A DNA stretch of 64,000 nucleotides from a virus: positions 1 through 64,000 of IMG/VR virus record IMGVR_UViG_3300048587_001155; one strand, written 5' to 3'. Under the pieces are notes generated by a model. It was not told where the DNA came from. It saw nothing but the letters and a program-made list of their open reading frames with translations, and did no database searches. Every line of letters starts with the position of its first letter. Within the stretch, counting starts at the first letter, position 1. Both the position numbers and the translations under genes were made by a program. Positions 59,543-64,000 of the stretch are shown here, piece after piece.

Positions 59543-60831
59543 GGTGCTACTGCCTCCACTTGATTGACGATCGCGATGGCATCCCCCAGCAGATCTTCCC
59601 AAGCCTGCCTACTGATTCCCTGACGCGCGAGCAGCGCCGCGAACGTCGCCAGGAGAATCCTCTTCCGCCGATACGGTGCGGATAGCTTTCCTAGATCCTC
59701 CACGGGAATACCAAGTTCAGTGGCCGCGATCTCTGGCGTTATCGGTTGATCCAGATATTGCACTGTCATCCGTCGAAATTCATGGGCGACCACTTCGGGC
59801 TTGAGGTTGCAGGCCTTCGATACCGCCTCGCCGAACCTTGCTTGATCCTTCGAAATCGTGTCCGCCAGATTGGTGAGGAATCGATCTTCAATTCGCTGCT
59901 GATTGTTCCGATCGTAGGTCTCGAGCTTAAGCGATTTGCTGTTGATCATCGAAGAGACGTCATCCGTGAACGCGTTGATGCCGAGTCCGTGGCATCCGAC
60001 ACAGCTCCTCGCCGAGTAGATTTGCTTGTCCCTCGCCGTCGTTTCGTAGTCTTGGGCGATCGCGGCCGGGACGACTTGTACCGCGTTACCTTGACCGTCG
60101 GCGATGTAATACGCTTGCAAACCATTCGCGAGCGTCCAGATGAATTCCCCCGCGTCATGCTTCGATACCTCGAGGTTATCGATGATGTTGTCCTCGTCGA
60201 AATCGCTCAGATGATCCTGTGATTCCCACCAATAGCCCGTGAGGGACGGGTACCGGATAAGCCGACGGTTGTGCAGCGCGACGGGCGACCGGAACTTCGA
60301 ACCGTAGATATCCGCCTTCAGAGCAACCGCGTCGTCGATTCGAATTCGATAGGTCGATTGCACGTCGGCTAGTTTCCCGCCGAGCTTCAGAAACGAGTCA
60401 TAGAACGGCTTGTCCGAGGAATACGTCAGGAATCCCTCGAGACGAAGAACCGGGCTTACGGTCTGGAACGGATCACGCGTCGTCTTCGACAACGACCGCC
60501 AGACGGGAACGAATTCGTATCCGCGCTTTTGGGCGAGATTCTCCCACGCCGCGATATCCCATTCGTAATCCCGCAGATCGACGCGAAGGAGTGTATCGCT
60601 CACCTGAAATGGTCTGATGATCCTCGGCCGACGTGACAACGAGTTCACCCAGAACGAAGCGACCTCTCGCGCCGTTGCCCGTTGATCAGCTGGTATGGCG
60701 TAGAGGGAGAGGTACCGAATGAACGGTCGATCACTCGGGGAGATTTGGAGCACGTCCACGAGGGACGCGTGGAGTTCACTTGCCGGGCTGGGGAGGCCTG
60801 CAAGCATCACGATCGAGAGGATGGCTATCAC
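59539..60831 (-). CDS. Secreted protein with a CxxCH haem motif, 430 aa
   Basis: GTG 60831 follows GGGGGA. The signal peptide (IAILSIVMLAGLPSPASEL) is clear. The middle contains RSCVGCHGLGINAFTDDVSS, a c-type haem site, after about 290 residues of unrecognised sequence (YYIADGQGNAVQVVPAAIAQ). The C-terminus is helical. Similar large planctomycete proteins with a single CxxCH exist. Overlap with the next gene (ATGA) means the two haem-motif proteins are co-translated. Confidence 0.7.
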   Translation of the reverse strand: MIAILSIVMLAGLPSPASELHASLVDVLQISPSDRPFIRYLSLYAIPADQRATAREVASFWVNSLSRRPRIIRPFQVSDTLLRVDLRDYEWDIAAWENLAQKRGYEFVPVWRSLSKTTRDPFQTVSPVLRLEGFLTYSSDKPFYDSFLKLGGKLADVQSTYRIRIDDAVALKADIYGSKFRSPVALHNRRLIRYPSLTGYWWESQDHLSDFDEDNIIDNLEVSKHDAGEFIWTLANGLQAYYIADGQGNAVQVVPAAIAQDYETTARDKQIYSARSCVGCHGLGINAFTDDVSSMINSKSLKLETYDRNNQQRIEDRFLTNLADTISKDQARFGEAVSKACNLKPEVVAHEFRRMTVQYLDQPITPEIAATELGIPVEDLGKLSAPYRRKRILLATFAALLARQGISRQAWEDLLGDAIAIVNQVEAVAP

Positions 60832-60845
60832 AGTTCCCCCATGGA

Positions 60846-61670
60846 CTACAGCGAGAACGTCTTCCCGTTGACGAGCAGGCTTCCTACTCCGACGCCTGAC
60901 GGAATGTTGATGGTGATTTGACCCGTAGGCGTTGGACCGACCGGAGGGACTTTCGACGAAGGGCCATAAAGCGCCACCGCATCGGCGATATCCGCCGCGA
61001 GAGGCTGATAGACGTTGGCCGAGTAGATCGGATTCATCAGCGCCTTCGCTTGATTCGCGGCAGTATGCCGGAACCCGATCGCATGGCCAATCTCGTGCGT
61101 GGCAACCGCCAAGAGGAGAATCGCGCCGTTCGCCGTGGTGACTCCGAACGTCTCATCCAGGTCGTAGACCTGATTGAGTTGAGTGTCCGGGCGTGCTCCG
61201 TCCGGCAGTTCACTCCATGCGAGAACCCCCATCGGTCCGTCGAATCCAGCTCGCTTTCCTTTCCCGGTCGTCATGATGACGTTGGCACCGGCCGCGCCCA
61301 TGACTTCTATCGGCCTGAGTCCGCAGACCGCGCCCCATGCCGCCCACGCCTGTCGATACACCTGGCGAGCTTGGTCCGAAGTAAGACCGTTGGGAGTCGC
61401 CTGAATGTAATACTTGACGTCCATCATCGGCCATTTGCAGCCAGCCGTGGTGATCGTCTGAATGTCCGGAAGGCCGCAACCGCACGTCATTCGCTTCAGA
61501 AAGGCACGCTGCGTAATGCTCCCGGCATTCCCGTCCTCAGTGAGCCCTTGGTAATGCTGAAAGGATTTGACCGCCTCTTCTAGCTCGCCATCTTTCTTCT
61601 TTTCGAAGAAGTCTTTAGCGAGATGACCGAGGGAGATCAGTCCATTGATCAATTGCAATTCCGTGAGCAT
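60846..61670 (-). CDS. Pro-matrixin metallopeptidase with peptidoglycan-binding-like propeptide and cysteine switch
   Basis: Residues about 33-57 resemble a peptidoglycan-binding domain (VKSFQHYQGLTEDGNAGSIT). CGLPD at 65-69 corresponds to the cysteine-switch motif (PRCGVPD) of matrix metalloproteinases. HEIGHAIGFRH (192-202) is the full metzincin zinc site and ALMNP (210-214) a Met-turn. Domain order therefore equals that of eukaryotic proMMPs. No signal peptide is visible, so release would follow lysis or occur through a virion. AAGGG precedes the start. Target (cell-surface or host protein) unknown. Confidence 0.85.
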   Translation of the reverse strand: MLTELQLINGLISLGHLAKDFFEKKKDGELEEAVKSFQHYQGLTEDGNAGSITQRAFLKRMTCGCGLPDIQTITTAGCKWPMMDVKYYIQATPNGLTSDQARQVYRQAWAAWGAVCGLRPIEVMGAAGANVIMTTGKGKRAGFDGPMGVLAWSELPDGARPDTQLNQVYDLDETFGVTTANGAILLLAVATHEIGHAIGFRHTAANQAKALMNPIYSANVYQPLAADIADAVALYGPSSKVPPVGPTPTGQITINIPSGVGVGSLLVNGKTFSL

Positions 61671-61719
61671 CGCAAACCCTTTCAGCTATATCCCTGTTTC
61701 GTAACGCCGTGAACGATGA

Positions 61720-62187
61720 TCACTTCTTGATGAGAAGCGGAATCAAGGTCGGACCGTACTGGACGATGAAGGTGAAGATCTTGTCCCAAGGAATATCCTT
61801 GAGAACCTTGAGGGCCTCCCGGCGGTCGACAATCTCTGCCTGAAAGACAGGTCGAGCTTCATCGGACGTGTGGTTATCCACGAACGTCTGCATGGCTTCG
61901 ACGAACTCAGGAATGAGCACCGTCGGCTGAGCAATGAGGAATTGAACGTCCGGAGTGGCGATCGGTCCCGAGGGAGATCCATCAGCCGGCGGTTCCCCGA
62001 CGAATAAATTGAGGCCGTAACCCCACAGAATGTGCAGATTCTTCAAGATCAAGGGGATGTTGTCGGTGATCTTCCCTTCCCGGAAGATCGCGAGCAGCGC
62101 CAAAGCCTCATTGATCGGAGGCTTGGTCGGATACGGATAGTTGGTCGGTTCCGTGGTCGTCAATTCTTCGGTCTTATCCTGGGTCAT
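61720..62187 (-). CDS. Hypothetical lysis-side protein, 155 aa
   Basis: The product begins MTQDKTEELTTTEPTNYPYP, then EALALLAIFREGKI and ends in a hydrophobic C-terminus (FTFIVQYGPTLIPLLIKK). Domains are not recognised. Position between the holin-like protein and the metallopeptidase suggests part of the lysis or host-interaction unit. Confidence 0.55.
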   Translation of the reverse strand: MTQDKTEELTTTEPTNYPYPTKPPINEALALLAIFREGKITDNIPLILKNLHILWGYGLNLFVGEPPADGSPSGPIATPDVQFLIAQPTVLIPEFVEAMQTFVDNHTSDEARPVFQAEIVDRREALKVLKDIPWDKIFTFIVQYGPTLIPLLIKK

Positions 62188-62205
62188 CGAACAGTCCTTA
62201 AATGG

Positions 62206-62547
62206 TCAAGACGAAGACTTCGGCAGAGATGTCTGAAGCTTCGCGATGACGGAACTCACTTCTCGGAAAGCAACCGTGTTGTCGGTGATCACCTGCTGTT
62301 GCGCGATCACCATATTCTCAAGCTTCGTCCGTACCTCGTTCTCGAGCAGATCGATCCGTTTCCCCATCCGCTCCTCACGAGCCACCGATTGATTGGTGAA
62401 GTCGTCGAGCTGTTTCGTCGAACGAGCTATCTGATCCTCCTCTCGTTTGGTCGCTCGATCGTGGTACACCTTGTTCTGCAGGAAATACGCGACGGCGATA
62501 AAGCCCAGAACGCCGTATTGCATGAGCACATCGGATCCACCATCCAC
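62206..62547 (-). CDS. Holin-like one-helix membrane protein, 113 aa
   Basis: GTG 62547 follows AAGGAG; it lies 3 bases after the previous stop. One transmembrane helix (VLMQYGVLGFIAVAYFLQNK) is followed by a cytoplasmic coiled coil (KREEDQIARSTKQLDDFTNQ; VRTKLENMVIAQQQVITDN). This layout matches BhlA-type and other single-helix holins. Holin function is inferred from topology and position near lysis-side genes. Confidence 0.6.
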   Translation of the reverse strand: MDGGSDVLMQYGVLGFIAVAYFLQNKVYHDRATKREEDQIARSTKQLDDFTNQSVAREERMGKRIDLLENEVRTKLENMVIAQQQVITDNTVAFREVSSVIAKLQTSLPKSSS

Positions 62548-62550
62548 GCG

Positions 62551-62877
62551 TTATTCTCCTTCGAGCTTGAGAATGGCCCGATCGACGTGGTCCTTTAGCC
62601 AACGCCAAACAGGCAGAACAGGAACAGTCGATGGATCAGCACCGGAGAGAAGGGCTTCGAGGGTGGAGCATCCGACTTCATCAGATGCGGGTGAAGTATC
62701 TTCACCAGGCTGGCTGGGGTCCGTCAGGATGAGCTTTTGCAGATAACCGATGGATACCCAGCCGCAATGACAGAAGAGCGAACGGCTGGCAAGAATGGAG
62801 TTATCCCGAACGCGATTGATGACAACGCCCATCTCGATCGATGGAGCTTCGCTCGGGTAATTGAGATCTTGTTGCAT
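62551..62877 (-). CDS. Hypothetical phage protein, 108 aa
   Basis: ATG 62877 is preceded by GGAGG at 8 bases; the upstream TTG 62928 has no ribosome site. The product (APSIEMGVVINRVRDNSILA, FCHCGWVSIGYLQKLILTD) has a CxC pair and an acidic, Ser-rich centre. Function unknown. Confidence 0.55.
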   Translation of the reverse strand: MQQDLNYPSEAPSIEMGVVINRVRDNSILASRSLFCHCGWVSIGYLQKLILTDPSQPGEDTSPASDEVGCSTLEALLSGADPSTVPVLPVWRWLKDHVDRAILKLEGE

Positions 62878-62946
62878 TCCGCCGCCTCCGGTCATTGGCG
62901 ACGGCAGAATGCCAAACGAAAGTTTCAAAGGTCAAGGAGGGCCAAG

Positions 62947-63201
62947 TTAGAAGAGAGTCCCGTCAGGATCTTTCGCTTTCTTCCCTGTAAACAGATCGCG
63001 AATCTTTGACGCGCGTTTGATGTAGGTTGCTAATCTCTCTTCACGCTTTTCCGCCGCGTCCGCATTCGTTCTCGATCGTCCGGCTCCCGACCTCACTTCG
63101 TGCCCAAATACTGCTGTTTCCTCCCGATGAATCGATGCAGGAAGATTCCCCGCCCATTTGTTTGCCGACGTTGAACGATCAACACGCACAACCATCGCCA
63201 T
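62947..63201 (-). CDS. Small hypothetical phage protein, 84 aa
   Basis: Start preceded by AAAGGAAA. The product is basic and helical at the C-terminus (AAEKREERLATYIKRASKIR). No motif. It lies in the run of short genes upstream of the holin-like gene. Confidence 0.55.
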   Translation of the reverse strand: MAMVVRVDRSTSANKWAGNLPASIHREETAVFGHEVRSGAGRSRTNADAAEKREERLATYIKRASKIRDLFTGKKAKDPDGTLF

Positions 63202-63227
63202 GAGATTTCCTTTCCGCGAGAGTTAAC

Positions 63228-63416
63228 TTAGGCCTTCGATTCGAGTTTCTTTCCCACCTCCTCACAAAAGACGAGCACACTCATATCGTCCGACGCCGTC
63301 AGGGCATGCTCTAAGATTCTGGATTGGACCCAAAGAAGTGCCTCCCGGTAACCACTCTCATACAAGAGCACGCCACTGAGGGTTACTTCCCGTCGAGGAG
63401 CTTTCTTCTTTGCCAT
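63228..63416 (-). CDS. Small hypothetical protein, 62 aa
   Basis: ATG 63416 lies 2 bases after the previous gene's stop. The product (MAKKKAPRREVTLSGVLLYE, ALLWVQSRILEHALTASDDM) is a compact alpha/beta protein with a basic start. Unknown function; tight spacing indicates translational coupling. Confidence 0.6.
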   Translation of the reverse strand: MAKKKAPRREVTLSGVLLYESGYREALLWVQSRILEHALTASDDMSVLVFCEEVGKKLESKA

Positions 63417-63418
63417 AA

Positions 63419-63811
63419 CTACTTCACTTTGAACAGATTGCCGCACGGAATAAAGACGAGCTTCCCATTGATAAGTATTCCGTGATTCCGGCAACGTCTC
63501 GCGTGGCAGATGATGTGAACGGTTCCGAGGTAATCGTGGTACGGCATCATCGAAGAGTAATGTTTGCCGTAGCGAATGCGGACCAACTGGCCTGGGGTGG
63601 GATTGGCAAGCATGGGGGGGAACCTTCGAATCGACCGAGTCAAATCATTCTGTGAGCAATGCTGGCAGTCATCAAGGTCGAGTAACTCAGGGAGTTTGAA
63701 TTCGACAGCGAACACTGGCAAGTTAAGAACATCCTGAATATTCCTGATGCGGTGAGCGATGCGGAGCCCATGCCCGAGCGTTCCCAACAGGCAGCATCGA
63801 AAGATCCGCAA
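63419..63811 (-). CDS. Hypothetical protein, start uncertain
   Basis: The C-terminal part PGQLVRIRYGKHYSSMMPYH ... GTVHIICHARRCRNHGILIN looks like a small KOW/SH3-like domain. The N-terminal part (IQDVLNLPVFAVEFKLPELLDLD) also reads as real protein. Only weak starts exist: TTG 63811 or ATG 63613. A different minus frame (63640-63957) contains Cys-rich coding-like sequence (CERYGVCPNETNGCGS), so a frameshift between the two is possible. The window end prevents a decision. Confidence 0.5.
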   Translation of the reverse strand: MRIFRCCLLGTLGHGLRIAHRIRNIQDVLNLPVFAVEFKLPELLDLDDCQHCSQNDLTRSIRRFPPMLANPTPGQLVRIRYGKHYSSMMPYHDYLGTVHIICHARRCRNHGILINGKLVFIPCGNLFKVK

Positions 63812-64000
63812 CCATTCGTTTCGTTTGGACAGACTCCGTATCGCTCACACTCCTCAACGACACTTGCTTTGGTATCCTCCGAGCGAGCTGTGGCATTCAA
63901 GAATTTCCTCTCATAGAATCTCGTTCGGCAAGGCGGAGTAGCTACCGCCTCATGCACCGGCTCGGCGGCCTCAGCGTTCCAAACCTCGCGGAAGCCGCCG
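63812..64000. other. Window edge, mostly unresolved
   Basis: Apart from the alternate Cys-rich minus frame that reaches 63957, I see nothing I can support here. The upstream part of that frame may belong to a gene that begins outside the window. Confidence 0.3.

Noticed and set aside
1-64000. CRISPR array
   Set aside because: No regularly spaced identical repeats of 20-40 bases with unique spacers were seen; the repeats found are short 9-mers, a GGGGY coding repeat or a single 25-bp pair.
1-64000. Insertion sequences or DDE transposases
   Set aside because: No protein with a transposase pattern and no terminal inverted repeats with target duplications were recognised; mobility here is carried by a tyrosine integrase and a serine recombinase.

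Overview
The window looks like a mobile-element-rich stretch of a Planctomycetota chromosome, or a phage-rich contig from such a host. The basis is planctomycete-style c-type cytochrome domains in secreted proteins, a signal-peptide protein with AQPV repeats, very glycine-rich proteins and a medium-high GC content. The host call is inference; no rRNA or other marker gene is present.

Region 1 (1-10.4 kb, plus strand) is the right-hand part of an integrated phage or capsid-bearing element: a small DNA-binding protein, a prohead-protease/major-capsid fusion, a primase-helicase followed by a 14-copy iteron-like array (5169-5511), a zinc ribbon protein, a tail tape-measure gene split by an in-frame UAG, a CsrA-like regulator and a tyrosine integrase. 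It ends at the 3' half of a tRNA-Ser(GGA) gene (10339-10392, minus), the probable attachment core. The 5' half of the tRNA is absent, which suggests that another element abuts here.

Region 2 (10.4-24.3 kb) is an accessory island and the most novel part. It holds (a) a tandem array of five RNase H-fold domains in four genes (11.1-14.4 kb), the first with all catalytic residues and the other four each broken in a different way; (b) a tightly coupled four-gene operon of N6-adenine methyltransferase, a protein with two GHKL ATPase domains, a receiver-like protein and an unknown protein (14.8-20.1 kb), closed by a terminator; (c) a DUF4062/TIR-like protein; and (d) a two-gene cassette (22.3-23.9 kb) bounded by near-identical 25-bp direct repeats. 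Islands of this type often carry anti-phage systems; none of these genes is a named defence system that I recognise.

Region 3 (24.3-30.5 kb, mostly plus strand) reads as the early/control region of a second temperate phage: a double helix-turn-helix regulator, a clamp-loader-like AAA+ ATPase, an ArdC-type antirestriction protein, small genes and a serine recombinase whose 3' end is overprinted by another gene.

Region 4 (30.5-64 kb, almost all minus strand) is the late region of that phage, apparently short-tailed: no sheath, tail tube or tape measure was found, but an adaptor-like protein, a nozzle-like protein and several large internal-type proteins are present. In transcription order it has small genes, a holin-like protein, a pro-matrixin metallopeptidase with a cysteine-switch motif, two secreted haem c-binding-motif proteins, an AQPV-repeat protein, a terminator, a beta-helix tailspike-like protein, terminase, portal, scaffold, capsid, cement protein, glycosyltransferase, tail proteins and internal virion proteins. 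One small gene at 34.9 kb runs against this operon.
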